Positions 7,899 through 16,051 of a DNA stretch of 35,667 bases are shown piece by piece. The notes under the pieces are model-generated. The model searched no databases. It was not told the origin of the DNA and was given only the letters and a program-made list of their open reading frames with translations. The translations under genes and the position numbers were made by a program. How positions within the stretch are numbered: position 1 is the first letter of the stretch; each line of letters opens with the position of its first letter. Origin of the DNA: Candidatus Nealsonbacteria bacterium RBG_13_36_15 (lineage in GTDB: Bacteria; Patescibacteriota; Minisyncoccia; Minisyncoccales; RBG-13-36-15); assembly GCA_001819145.1 (NCBI GenBank), contig MHLV01000016.1, positions 6,313 through 41,979 on the forward strand. Reading direction: 5' to 3'.

Positions 7899-10088
7899 GT
7901 GAAAAAGAAGAAAAACAAAAATAAATTTAAAAAAAATCAAGAAAAAAGAAAGAACAATAATTCACCAATCCTATCCGAAAAGATTAAACCTCAAGTTGCC
8001 GGAATTTTAATGATTTTGGTGGGAATAATTTCTTTCTTAAGTTTTTTTGACAAGTCTGGAATAGCTGGTAGAATCTTTTTAGATGGATTTAGGTTTTTAA
8101 TTGGCAAAAGCATTTTTTTGCTCCCACCCCTTTTTTTGTTGGGTGGGATTTCTTTTTTAAAAAAGGGGCGGCAAAAGATTTATCTCCCGATATTATTAGG
8201 AATTTTTCTTTTAACATTAGGAGTTTCAGGAATAATATCAACATTTCAATTACTCCAAATAAAAGATACAGTTGGAGGAATAAACCAAGACCAGTTGGTA
8301 ATTGAAAAAGAAGGAGGAATAATAGGCTACTTAATAACCTTGCCATTAGAGAAATTTTTTGGGATTGAGGTTACTTTAATTATAAACTTAGCCGTAATCG
8401 TCATTGGCGGGTTAATATTGATTCAATTTTTGCTGCCAGAGAAAGAGAAGATAACAACCGAAAAAGAACCTTCTAATTCGTTAATTAGAAAGATTTTTGC
8501 TCCTAAATTTAAAATAAAAGAAGTTTCACCCCAGAACGAAGTTTCGGCTTCTTTCCCGGAAGAAAAAAGGAAAGGTCCAGAAATTTTTACTCAACCCCAA
8601 ATTTCAGGAATTCCTCTTGCCAAAGATCTGAAGATTAAGACGATTGAAAAAAATAATAAAATAGCCTACCAAAAACCCCCATTAGACCTGTTGGAGCCTG
8701 ATCGGGGAAAACCCAACTCCGGAGACATTAAGGCCAATTCAGTAATCATTAAAAGAACCCTCCAGAATTTTGGCATTTTAGTTGAAATGTCTGAAATAAA
8801 CATTGGTCCGACCGTAACTCAATATACTTTAAAGCCAGCTGAAGGAATAAAACTTTCTCGGATTACAGCTTTGAACAATGACCTATCTTTAGCTTTGGCC
8901 GCTCACCCAATTAGGATAGAAGCTCCTATTCCTGGCCGGCCTTTAGTGGGGATTGAAGTGCCCAATAAAATAAGAGCCGAAGTTAGATTAAGGAACTTAA
9001 TTTCTCATCAAGTTTTTCAGAACTCTCCCGCTGATCTTCTTTTAGCTTTAGGTAGAGACGTTGCCGGTAGCCATGTCTTTGCTGATTTAGCTCGAATGCC
9101 CCACTTATTAGTTGCTGGCGCAACAGGCGCTGGTAAAACAATTTGTCTCAATAATTTAATCTTGAGTCTTTTATACCGTAACCCGCCAGAAATTTTAAAG
9201 TTTATTTTAGTTGATCCAAAAAGAGTAGAATTCCCTGTTTATAATCAACTCCCTCATCTTTTAACCCCGGTGATTTTTAACGTTAGCCAAACTGTCAATG
9301 CTTTAAAATGGTTAATTGGTGAAATGGAGAGAAGGTTTGATGTCTTATCTGAAGCCAAAGCTAGAGATATTGCAGCTTTTAATGAAACGAGAGAAGAAAA
9401 AGATCAAACCATGCCTTATATTGTTTTAATTATCGACGAGTTGGCAGACTTGATGGCAGCTCGTAGCAGAGAAATTGAAGCTGGTATCGTTAGAATAGCT
9501 CAGATGGCCAGAGCGGTTGGCATTCACTTGGTAGTAGCTACCCAAAGGCCCTCGGTTGAGGTAATTACCGGATTAATTAAAGCAAACATAACTTCAAGAA
9601 TTACTTTTCAAGTGGCTTCTCAAGTTGACTCAAGAACGGTTTTAGATATGGCCGGGGCCGAAAAATTATTAGGATCAGGCGATATGCTTTATATTTCTTC
9701 TGATATTTCAAAACCAAAAAGAATCCAAGCAGCTTATACTTCAGAAAAAGAGGTAAGAAGGGTCGTTAATTGGATTAAAAAAATAGAGAAACCAACAGAA
9801 CAAACAACAGAGGATTTAAGCGAGAGTTTAGAAAAGACTTTAACTTTAACCGAAGAAACCACAGAGAGTTTTTTTGAGGGAGGAGATGATCCTTTATTTG
9901 AAGAAGCGAAAAAGGTGGTTATTGAATCAAAAAAAGCTTCGGCCTCCCTTCTTCAGCGAAGATTAAGAGTCGGGTATGCCAGGGCAGCTAGATTAATTGA
10001 TATGTTAGAAGAGAAAGGAATTGTTGGCCCAGGAGAAGGAGCTAAGCCTCGTGAGGTTTATTTTGGAACCGAAGGGGGAAAGGAATAA
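7899..10088 (+). CDS. ftsK: DNA translocase FtsK/SpoIIIE
   Basis: Septum-anchored DNA pump that clears chromosomal DNA from the division plane. The 729-aa protein opens with a Lys-rich cytoplasmic stretch, then four to five membrane segments between about residues 33 and 180. A charged linker follows, then the RecA-like motor. The motor holds Walker A GATGAGKT (407-414) and Walker B LIIDE with D513-E514, plus the FtsK signature VATQRPSVEVITGLIKANI. The C-terminal winged-helix gamma domain (about 660-725, with LLQRRLRVGYARAARLID) reads polar chromosome motifs. The GTG start at 7899 is chosen because a perfect TATAAT ends 6 nt upstream, giving a leaderless mRNA; no Shine-Dalgarno exists. The order rpoC-ftsK-recA is not a classical operon and each gene has its own promoter. 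Confidence 0.95.
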   Translation: MKKKKNKNKFKKNQEKRKNNNSPILSEKIKPQVAGILMILVGIISFLSFFDKSGIAGRIFLDGFRFLIGKSIFLLPPLFLLGGISFLKKGRQKIYLPILLGIFLLTLGVSGIISTFQLLQIKDTVGGINQDQLVIEKEGGIIGYLITLPLEKFFGIEVTLIINLAVIVIGGLILIQFLLPEKEKITTEKEPSNSLIRKIFAPKFKIKEVSPQNEVSASFPEEKRKGPEIFTQPQISGIPLAKDLKIKTIEKNNKIAYQKPPLDLLEPDRGKPNSGDIKANSVIIKRTLQNFGILVEMSEINIGPTVTQYTLKPAEGIKLSRITALNNDLSLALAAHPIRIEAPIPGRPLVGIEVPNKIRAEVRLRNLISHQVFQNSPADLLLALGRDVAGSHVFADLARMPHLLVAGATGAGKTICLNNLILSLLYRNPPEILKFILVDPKRVEFPVYNQLPHLLTPVIFNVSQTVNALKWLIGEMERRFDVLSEAKARDIAAFNETREEKDQTMPYIVLIIDELADLMAARSREIEAGIVRIAQMARAVGIHLVVATQRPSVEVITGLIKANITSRITFQVASQVDSRTVLDMAGAEKLLGSGDMLYISSDISKPKRIQAAYTSEKEVRRVVNWIKKIEKPTEQTTEDLSESLEKTLTLTEETTESFFEGGDDPLFEEAKKVVIESKKASASLLQRRLRVGYARAARLIDMLEEKGIVGPGEGAKPREVYFGTEGGKE

Positions 10089-10108
10089 TTTTAACTAAAA
10101 TTATATAT

Positions 10109-10137
10109 TTGACAGCCTTCATTAAAAATATTATCTT
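10109..10137 (+). promoter_or_regulatory. recA promoter
   Basis: Perfect -35 TTGACA (10109-10114), 17-bp spacer and -10 TATCTT (10132-10137). The start codon lies 13 nt after the -10, leaving a leader of only a few bases. I see no obvious LexA-type palindrome overlapping it. Confidence 0.6.
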
Positions 10138-10150
10138 AAAATAAGATAAA

Positions 10151-11146
10151 ATGGCAAAAACAAAAGAAAAGAAAATTGAGAGAGGAGATCTTCAAGAGGC
10201 AATAGAAGAGATTAAACAACGTTTTGGCGAAGGGGCCATTATGAGGCTAAAAGATGCTAGGGCAGTTGACGTTGATGTTATTCCAACGGGCTCCATATCT
10301 TTGGATTTGGCTCTGGGAGTAGGAGGCGTGCCTCGGGGAAGAGTGGTTGAAATTTTTGGGCCAGAGATGTCTGGCAAAACAACATTAGCCCTTCATATTT
10401 TGACAGAAACACAAAAAAAAGGAGGAGTAGGAGCTTTTATTGATGCAGAACATGCCTTAGATCCAGATTATGCAAAGAGAATTGGGGTTAATGTTGATGA
10501 TCTTTTAATCTCTCAGCCAGATTCTGGAGAACAGGCTCTGCAAATAGTTGAAACTTTAGTCAGATCGGGTCAGGTTGATTTGATTGTTGTTGATTCAGTG
10601 GCCGCTTTAACTCCGAAAAGCGAAATCGCAGGCGAGATGGGCGAATTACAGATCGGACTTCAAGCAAGATTGATGAGCCATGCTTTAAGGAAACTGTCTG
10701 GTATTATTGCCAAAACAAAGACAGTAGTTATATTTTTGAATCAAACACGAATGAAAATCGGGATTCGTTTTGGTAATCCTGAAACCACTCCTGGGGGACT
10801 GGCCCTCAAATTCTATGCTTCAGTGAGGGTTGATTTAAGAAGAATAGCCCAGATTAAACATGGGGAAGAGATTATTGGGTCCCGCGTTAAGGCAAAGATA
10901 GTTAAAAATAAAGTGGCAGCTCCCTTTAAGATTGCTGAATTTGATATTTATTACAACGAAGGAATTTCTTATTTTGGCGATATTTTACAGAGCGCCTTAA
11001 AGCAAGAGTTGATAAAAAAAACCGGGAGTTGGCTCCAGTACGAGGACGTAAAGCTTGGCCAAGGAATAGAGGGGGCAAGAAAATATTTACAAGAAAATCC
11101 CGAATTAGCCGAGAAGATAAGAAAGATAATAGTAGAAAAAGATTAG
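10151..11146 (+). CDS. recA: Recombinase RecA
   Basis: RecA forms filaments on single-stranded DNA, drives strand exchange and senses DNA damage. The 331-aa protein has the Walker A loop GPEMSGKTT at residues 70-78, where most RecA proteins have GPESSGKTT. Walker B lies in LIVVDSVAAL. Loop L1 is EIAGEMGELQIGLQARLM and loop L2 lies in RMKIGIRFGNPETTPGG, followed by the signature ALKFYASVRVDLRR. The C-terminal domain is present (KKTGSWLQYEDVKLGQG), but the long acidic tail of E. coli RecA (353 aa) is absent. The gene is monocistronic: its promoter is in the 62-bp gap after ftsK, and a strong terminator follows about 40 bp after the stop. Confidence 0.98.
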   Translation: MAKTKEKKIERGDLQEAIEEIKQRFGEGAIMRLKDARAVDVDVIPTGSISLDLALGVGGVPRGRVVEIFGPEMSGKTTLALHILTETQKKGGVGAFIDAEHALDPDYAKRIGVNVDDLLISQPDSGEQALQIVETLVRSGQVDLIVVDSVAALTPKSEIAGEMGELQIGLQARLMSHALRKLSGIIAKTKTVVIFLNQTRMKIGIRFGNPETTPGGLALKFYASVRVDLRRIAQIKHGEEIIGSRVKAKIVKNKVAAPFKIAEFDIYYNEGISYFGDILQSALKQELIKKTGSWLQYEDVKLGQGIEGARKYLQENPELAEKIRKIIVEKD

Positions 11147-11183
11147 TAAGTCTTTAAATTATAATTTATTAGTAAAATAAAAA

Positions 11184-11216
11184 CGGCTAATATCTTTTAG
11201 CCGCTTTTATTTTTTT
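11184..11216. terminator. Bidirectional intrinsic terminator between recA and rpsR
   Basis: The stem CGGCTAA (11184-11190) pairs with TTAGCCG (11197-11203) around a 6-nt loop. A T-rich tract follows on the plus strand (11205-11216), and an equivalent T-run follows on the minus strand (complement of 11174-11183). It serves both recA (+) and the ychF-rpsF-ssb-rpsR unit (-). Confidence 0.8.
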
Positions 11217-11249
11217 AGTCAAAGGAAGTAACTTTTGATCGTTTAATGA

Positions 11250-11447
11250 CTATTTTATAGTATGGGCAAGTAAACCAAGATGACGGGCTCTTTTTATTGC
11301 TTTTGCCAGTTTACGTTGATGCAGAGAACAAACCCCGGTTCTTTTTTTGGCTCTGATTTTAGCTAAACCAGAGGTGAATTTTTCTAAAGTTTTAACATCT
11401 TTAAAATCAATCCCTTTTAAATTGTGTTTACAAAAAAAACATTCCAT
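11250..11447 (-). CDS. rpsR: 30S ribosomal protein bS18
   Basis: The 65-aa protein matches bS18 along its length: CFFCKHN near the N-terminus, IDFKDVKTLEKF, then TGVCSLHQRKLAKAIKRARH. bS18 binds bS6 on the platform of the small subunit. Cysteines at positions 3, 6 and about 40, with His 53, suggest the zinc-ligand-bearing form, but I cannot prove metal binding. It starts 7 nt after the ssb stop and is the last gene of the ychF-rpsF-ssb-rpsR unit, the classical S6-SSB-S18 order. No Shine-Dalgarno is seen before the ATG. Confidence 0.96.
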   Translation of the reverse strand: MECFFCKHNLKGIDFKDVKTLEKFTSGLAKIRAKKRTGVCSLHQRKLAKAIKRARHLGLLAHTIK

Positions 11448-11454
11448 ATTTTAT

Positions 11455-11889
11455 CTAAAAAGGTATATCCTTTATATCTATTTCCTCCTCAGGTTTTTCT
11501 TCAATTATCGGAATTTCTTCTGGAGGAGTCTCTTTTGGAAAAGGAGTAACTCTTCCTGCGGCCTTGGGGCCCAACTGCATTCTTTCGCCGACAATTTCTG
11601 TTCTGTAACGACGATTGCCAGAGGAGTCTTCCCATGATCTTGTTTCCAATCTTCCCTCAACTAAAACCAAAGACCCCTTGGTTAAAAATTGAGAAGCAAT
11701 TTCGGCCAATCTTCGCCAAAGAACGATATTATGATATTCAGTTTTTTCTTGTTTTTTCCCGGAGTCTCTTTCTGTCCAAACTCGATTAGTTGCCATTCTA
11801 AATGTACAGACTGGCTGACCGGCTGGCGTTGATCTCATTTCTGGATCATTTGCTACCCGGCCAACAAGAATAGTCTTATTTAAATTCAT
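11455..11889 (-). CDS. ssb: Single-stranded DNA-binding protein
   Basis: SSB coats single-stranded DNA in replication and repair. This 144-aa protein has the N-terminal OB fold (MNLNKTILVGRVANDPEMR; W/F residues in YHNIVLWRRLAEIA; GSLVLVEGRLETRSW) over about residues 1-105. A Pro/Glu-rich linker follows, and the acidic tip DIKDIPF matches the protein-interaction tail (DIPF) of bacterial SSBs. It lies between rpsF and rpsR as in most bacteria. The 95-bp gap upstream, before the rpsF stop, holds a copy of the palindromic element described at 11905-11958. The ATG is taken from the conserved MNLNKTIL beginning. Confidence 0.97.
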   Translation of the reverse strand: MNLNKTILVGRVANDPEMRSTPAGQPVCTFRMATNRVWTERDSGKKQEKTEYHNIVLWRRLAEIASQFLTKGSLVLVEGRLETRSWEDSSGNRRYRTEIVGERMQLGPKAAGRVTPFPKETPPEEIPIIEEKPEEEIDIKDIPF

Positions 11890-11904
11890 AGATCACGAAT
11901 AATG

Positions 11905-11958
11905 CCACGGATTCCCTCATTAATTGTCAAGAATGAGTTATTAGTGAGTATCCGTAGG
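11905..11958. repeat. Palindromic element copy between rpsF and ssb
   Basis: Outer arms CCACGGAT (11905-11912) and ATCCGTAGG (11950-11958) form an inverted repeat with one unpaired base. Inner arms CTCATT (11916-11921) and AATGAG (11932-11937) form a second stem. CGTAGGTAA at its right edge recurs at 13540-13548, and its left edge CCACGGATTCCCTC resembles CCACGAAATTCCTC at 13590-13603. It lies inside an operon, so it would be transcribed as a hairpin. Confidence 0.5.
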
Positions 11959-11984
11959 TAAATTAGTGTTTTATTAATATTTTA

Positions 11985-12410
11985 TTATTCGTCTAATATT
12001 TCTTCTAATTTTTTTTCAATTTCTTTCAAATCTACCTTTTCTGAAAAAGGCTTAACCTTTTTTTCTATCTTAGGAACTTGGGGCAGGGACCTATAAGCCT
12101 TAATTTTTTTTAGCTCCTTTTTTGCTAAGATAATATAGCGAAGGATTTGATTTTCAGAATTGAGTTTTGTTTTCAGCATTTCTACTTTTTCAGGGTTAAA
12201 ATAAAAATTTAAAACACCCAAATAAGCTTGCCCCTCTTTTTTAATCGGTGAGCCTAATTTCCTTTTGCCCAAGTCCTCTTTAATAGAAAAATTTTTATCT
12301 AAAAGCCCCTCGTTTTCTTGAACAAACGAAGATATTTTCTCTGAAAAACTTGTGGACTCACTTTCTGTTAAATTTGAGGAAAGAAAATAAGTTAATTCGT
12401 ATAGTCTCAT
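11985..12410 (-). CDS. rpsF: 30S ribosomal protein bS6
   Basis: A 141-aa bS6 homologue that pairs with bS18 on the 30S platform. The N-terminus MRLYELTYFLSSNLTE fits the S6 ferredoxin-like fold, as do LGKRKLGSPIKKEGQAYLG and a later ILRYIILAKKE strand. A Lys/Glu-rich extension of about 40 residues beyond the core (KIEKKVKPFSEKVDLKEIEKK) makes it longer than E. coli S6 without its poly-Glu tail. It starts 12 nt after the ychF stop and belongs to the same minus-strand unit as ssb and rpsR. Sequence divergence is high outside the strands, but gene order makes the call firm. Confidence 0.93.
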   Translation of the reverse strand: MRLYELTYFLSSNLTESESTSFSEKISSFVQENEGLLDKNFSIKEDLGKRKLGSPIKKEGQAYLGVLNFYFNPEKVEMLKTKLNSENQILRYIILAKKELKKIKAYRSLPQVPKIEKKVKPFSEKVDLKEIEKKLEEILDE

Positions 12411-12422
12411 GTTTTTTTTGAT

Positions 12423-13466
12423 TTATATCTTGAATTCTACCACATCACCATCTTGAACGATATATTCTTTACCAACCGTTTTAATCTCTCCTTTCTCGCG
12501 AGCCTTAGGCCAAGAGCCGATTTTAACTAAATTCTGCCAGGGGATTACTTCAGCGCGAATGAATTTCTCTTGAAAATCAGAATGAACACAGCTAGCCGCT
12601 TCCAAAACGAACTTGCCTTTTTTTAATGTCCAGGCCCGAGCTTCTTTTCCGCCAGCTGTCGTATAGAAGGTGATCAAATCAAGGATATTGTAACAAGTAA
12701 GGATTAACTGGTCAAGTCGGGATTTTAATCTTAATTCTTCAATTTCTAATTCTGATAATTCAGAAATTTCTTCTTCTGTTTTTAAGTCAATGGTTAATTT
12801 AGACAATGAGGCTTTGATAGAGTTTTCTTCTGATTCTTCATCAGTATTCAGGACATAAATAATAGGCTTCAAGGTCAAGAATTGATATTCTTTAATTTCT
12901 TTTTTATCCTCTTTCGAAAGAAATATGGCCGAGATGAACTTTCCTTCGGAAAGACCCTGACGAATTGTTTTGAGTAATTCTTTTTTTTTGATAACCTTTT
13001 TATCTCCGGCCCTAGAGTCTCTTTCCATCTTTTGTAGCAGGCTTCCTATCATTTCCAAATCTTTCATTAATAGTTCAGTTTCAACTATTTCAATATCTTG
13101 CCTAGGGTTAATTTCTCCTGTGACATGTTCAACTCCTTTGCCTTTAAAATCTCGGACGATTTCTAAAATTAAATCACAAGTTTTGATACAAGAAAGAAAT
13201 TGATTTCCCAATCCCTCTCCCTTATGAGCGCCTTTGATAAGACCTGCTATGTCAACAAAATCAATAATAGTGGGAGTAACTTTTTTTGGTTTTATTACTT
13301 CAGCAATTTTTTTTAATCTTTCGTCAGGAACAGCCACCGTTCCTACATTGGGATCTATAGTGGTAAAAGGATAAGAAGCAATATCAACCTGTTTTTTGGT
13401 TAAGGCCTTAAAGAGAGTTGATTTACCAACATTGGGAAGGCCCACTATAGCTACAGAAAAAGACAT
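12423..13466 (-). CDS. ychF: Redox-regulated ATPase/GTPase YchF (OLA1 family)
   Basis: Obg-related P-loop NTPase, 347 aa, generally ribosome-associated and ATP-preferring. Motif G1 is GLPNVGKST (residues 9-17), the G3 region is DFVDIAGLIKGAHKGEGLGNQFL, and a divergent NKxD position occurs as YVLNTDEE. The C-terminal TGS domain holds ITFYTTAGGKEARAWTL and ends GDVVEF. It is the first gene of the ychF-rpsF-ssb-rpsR unit and is divergent from the phosphomannomutase gene. Its start codon directly abuts the left arm of the palindromic-element cluster, so the bases before the ATG (ACGGGGT) come from that repeat rather than from a normal ribosome-binding site. Confidence 0.95.
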   Translation of the reverse strand: MSFSVAIVGLPNVGKSTLFKALTKKQVDIASYPFTTIDPNVGTVAVPDERLKKIAEVIKPKKVTPTIIDFVDIAGLIKGAHKGEGLGNQFLSCIKTCDLILEIVRDFKGKGVEHVTGEINPRQDIEIVETELLMKDLEMIGSLLQKMERDSRAGDKKVIKKKELLKTIRQGLSEGKFISAIFLSKEDKKEIKEYQFLTLKPIIYVLNTDEESEENSIKASLSKLTIDLKTEEEISELSELEIEELRLKSRLDQLILTCYNILDLITFYTTAGGKEARAWTLKKGKFVLEAASCVHSDFQEKFIRAEVIPWQNLVKIGSWPKAREKGEIKTVGKEYIVQDGDVVEFKI

Positions 13467-13467
13467 A

Positions 13468-13618
13468 CCCCGTAGGAAATTAAATATTTTCCGTGGTTAT
13501 TTTAGACAGACCTTTGAATAATTGTATAATTTACAGCCTCGTAGGTAATCCGGAATTTTTACTAGAAAATATTTTAACTATACTTTTAACCACGAAATTC
13601 CTCTGATTTCCTACGGGG
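13468..13618. repeat. Cluster of palindromic-element copies between ychF and the phosphomutase gene
   Basis: Outer arms CCCCGTAGGAAAT (13468-13480) and ATTTCCTACGGGG (13606-13618) are a perfect 13-bp inverted repeat. Within them CGTGGTTA (13492-13499) and TAACCACG (13587-13594) form a second perfect 8-bp pair, 11 nt inside on both sides. Each arm is therefore a 32-nt unit with the same spacing. A third related unit, CGTAGGTAATC plus CGGAATTT, lies at 13540-13558. The 179-bp gap is mostly repeat. A promoter for the plus-strand gene follows immediately. Confidence 0.7.
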
Positions 13619-13628
13619 CATATAGATA

Positions 13629-13637
13629 TGGTATAAT
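13629..13637 (+). promoter_or_regulatory. Extended -10 promoter of the phosphomutase gene (leaderless)
   Basis: TGGTATAAT is a perfect extended -10. The ATG at 13646 lies 8 nt after it, predicting a leaderless mRNA. The -35 position falls in the repeat arm and is not consensus. Confidence 0.6.
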
Positions 13638-13645
13638 AAAAAAAC

Positions 13646-15052
13646 ATGAAAATCAATCCAAACATTTTCCGCGCTTACGATATCAGGGGAATTTATCCTG
13701 CAGAATTAAACGAGAAAGTGTCCCGTTTAATTACTTTGGCTTATGTGAATTTGTATCCCCATACTCAGAAAATAATTGTAGCTCGCGACCCAAGAATTAG
13801 TTCGCCGTTCTTAAGCAAAGAAATTATTAATACTTTCATAAAGTCTGGAAAGGAAGTGATTGATATCGGAATAGCGCCAGACCCTTTGTTTTATTTTTCA
13901 ATTTTCTACTATCTTATTGATGGAGGAATTATGATAAGCGGTTCTCACAATCCTAAGGAATACAACGGTCTAACCCTTAATGTCCGAAAAAAGGATAAAA
14001 AAATTAACGAAGATGTTATGGGCAGAGATCTGGAAAAAATAAAAGAACTGGTTTTAAGCCAAAACATAAAAAAAGCCGGAAAAGGAGGTAAAATTAGAGA
14101 TTTTAATCCTACCGAAGATTATATTAATTATGTAACAAAAAAAATTAACCTAAAGAAACCCTTAAAGATTGTTATTGACTCTGGTAATGGCGCTTGTGGC
14201 TATCTACCAGAAAAAGTATTCCAAAAACTTGGTTGTCAAGTTAAAACTCTCTATGGCGAATTTGACGGGACGTTTCCCCATCACTTGCCCGATCCCTATC
14301 AAAAGGAAAATATTCAAGATATTCAAAAGGCGGTTATTGAAGAAAAAGCAGACATAGGATTTGCCTATGACAGTGACGGTGACCGAGTTGCTCCGATTGA
14401 CAATAAGGGTCGGTTCATTGAAGGTGATTTTTGTCTTTTAATGCTAGCCCGCCAGGCCTTAGAAAAGAAAAAGGGTCCTATTGTTCACGATATGAGAGTT
14501 TCTAAGGCTTTTCTCGATGAGATGTCAAAACAAGGGATAAAGACACACTTTTCTGTTTCTCATCATTCCTCGGTTATTGATAAAATTATTAAAACTAACG
14601 CTGTTTTTGGAGGAGAAGTTACTCTTCATTTTCTTTTTCCTCAAGATTATTATCTTTGCGACGATGCTATTTTCGCCTCTTTGAAATTAGCCGAGATTGC
14701 TTCAAGAGAAGATAAGTTCTCAAACTATGTAGACAGCTTACCAAAATACTGTATTAGTCCTGAGGTTTTTATTGATTCAACCGACGAAGAAAAATTTGGG
14801 ATTATTAAAAATCTTCAGGATTATCTCAGGAAAAATAATTATAATTTTATTGATATTGATGGAGCAAGAATTAATTTTGAGCATGGCTGGGCTTTAGCCC
14901 GAGCAGCAAATACTACGCCGATTATTAAATGTCGTTTTGAAGGAGAAACCAAAAATCATTTAATTGAAGTGGAAAGGAAGGCTCTAGAAATTTTTAAAAA
15001 AGCGGGAATTCCCATAACAAAAAAGACCTATCAAGAATTAGGCCTTCAATAA
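13646..15052 (+). CDS. Phosphomannomutase/phosphoglucomutase
   Basis: Alpha-D-phosphohexomutase that interconverts hexose 1- and 6-phosphates, feeding nucleotide-sugar synthesis. The 468-aa protein begins with NIFRAYDIRG. It has the phosphoserine loop SGSHNP with catalytic S100 and the metal loop DSDGDR at 242-247. The C-terminal phosphate-binding loop reads RAANTTP. The sugar-binding loop, usually GEXSGH, is GEVTLH here, so substrate preference cannot be assigned from sequence. Length is typical (about 450-470 aa). It is a single-gene unit with its own promoter, facing trpS tail to tail across 21 bp. Functionally it links to the cupin glucose-6-phosphate isomerase at 17883-18485. PMM versus PGM specificity is unresolved. 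Confidence 0.9.
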   Translation: MKINPNIFRAYDIRGIYPAELNEKVSRLITLAYVNLYPHTQKIIVARDPRISSPFLSKEIINTFIKSGKEVIDIGIAPDPLFYFSIFYYLIDGGIMISGSHNPKEYNGLTLNVRKKDKKINEDVMGRDLEKIKELVLSQNIKKAGKGGKIRDFNPTEDYINYVTKKINLKKPLKIVIDSGNGACGYLPEKVFQKLGCQVKTLYGEFDGTFPHHLPDPYQKENIQDIQKAVIEEKADIGFAYDSDGDRVAPIDNKGRFIEGDFCLLMLARQALEKKKGPIVHDMRVSKAFLDEMSKQGIKTHFSVSHHSSVIDKIIKTNAVFGGEVTLHFLFPQDYYLCDDAIFASLKLAEIASREDKFSNYVDSLPKYCISPEVFIDSTDEEKFGIIKNLQDYLRKNNYNFIDIDGARINFEHGWALARAANTTPIIKCRFEGETKNHLIEVERKALEIFKKAGIPITKKTYQELGLQ

Positions 15053-15073
15053 AGTTTTATTATAAATAATTGA

Positions 15074-16051
15074 TTAGAAGATTCCCATCTTTTTTCTGAC
15101 ATTTTCCATAGTTAAGGCAGCCAAGGAGCGGGCTTTTTTTGTCCCCCGATCCAAAACTTCTTTTATATAAACTTCTCTTTGATCAAGCTCTTTTTTCTTC
15201 TCCCTGAACAGCCCTAAGGAATCTATTAAAATTTTCGCTAAAGATTTTTTTAATTCTGCGTATCCTTTATTTTTGAAATCATTTTCTAATTTTTTAATCG
15301 GTTCTCCGCTAAAAATGTGATAAATCATTAAAAGATTGGAAATGCCGGGCTTTTTTAAGGGATCATATCTGATATTTCTGCCGGGATCAGTAACCGTAGC
15401 CATTATTTTCTTTTTGATTTCTTCTGGCGCATCAAAGAGACTAATATAGCCGTGAGGACCATCGGTTTTGGACATTTTTTTCTTGGGGTTTTGCAAAGAC
15501 ATAATTTTTTCCCCAACTTTTGGCAGCAGGACCTTAGGTTCCTTAAAAACTTTCCCAAATTTATTATTGAAACGACGAGCAATTTCTTTGGTTAATTCAA
15601 CATGTTGTTTCTGGTCCTTACCCACCGGAACCGCATCTGTCTGATAAAGCAAGATATCAGCTGCCATTAAAAGGGGATAATTTAAGAGTCCGGCATTAAT
15701 ATATTCTAGATGTTTTTTTGACTTTTCTTTAAATTGGGTCATCCTTTTTAATTCACCTAAAGGAGTAATTGTTCCCAATAGCCAGGCTAATTCAGTATGT
15801 TCTTTTATTTCAGATTGGACGAAAAATATGCATTTTTCTGGATCCAAGCCAGCGGCTAAATAAACTATAGCTAAATCCCGAATGTTTTTTTGTAATTCCC
15901 CGGGCTTATATGGCGTAGTCATGGCATGTAGGTCAACAATACAAAAAACGCATTCAGCTTTTTCCTGAAGTTCTATCCATTGCCTTATGGCTCCTAAATA
16001 ATTTCCAATATGTAACTCACCCGTTGGTCTAATACCGCTAAAAACTCTCAT
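15074..16051 (-). CDS. trpS: Tryptophanyl-tRNA synthetase
   Basis: Class I aminoacyl-tRNA synthetase charging tRNA-Trp. The 325-aa protein starts MRVFSGIRPTGELHIGN, with the HIGH-type signature HIGN at 14-17. It also has MAADILLYQTDAVPVGKDQ in the Trp pocket region and the KMSKS loop as KMSKT (192-196). Length fits the bacterial family (about 330 aa). It is the last gene of the minus-strand block, 84 bp after RNase J. That gap holds degenerate TAGAT- and AACCTAAA-like repeats rather than a recognisable promoter, so it is probably co-transcribed. Confidence 0.97.
   Translation of the reverse strand: MRVFSGIRPTGELHIGNYLGAIRQWIELQEKAECVFCIVDLHAMTTPYKPGELQKNIRDLAIVYLAAGLDPEKCIFFVQSEIKEHTELAWLLGTITPLGELKRMTQFKEKSKKHLEYINAGLLNYPLLMAADILLYQTDAVPVGKDQKQHVELTKEIARRFNNKFGKVFKEPKVLLPKVGEKIMSLQNPKKKMSKTDGPHGYISLFDAPEEIKKKIMATVTDPGRNIRYDPLKKPGISNLLMIYHIFSGEPIKKLENDFKNKGYAELKKSLAKILIDSLGLFREKKKELDQREVYIKEVLDRGTKKARSLAALTMENVRKKMGIF

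Noticed and set aside
11347..11637. Plus-strand 96-codon frame across rpsR and ssb as a gene.
   Set aside because: It is antisense to two clearly real conserved genes and its product has no recognisable features.
11902..11930. TTGACA on the minus strand upstream of ssb, followed by TGGCAT 17 bp downstream, as an ssb promoter.
   Set aside because: The -10 matches only 3 of 6 positions and the site lies inside the palindromic element; ssb is more simply read from the upstream ychF-rpsF transcript.
13468..13618. The repeat cluster as a CRISPR array or an IS element.
   Set aside because: Units are inverted and irregularly spaced, with no constant spacer length, no cas genes and no transposase.
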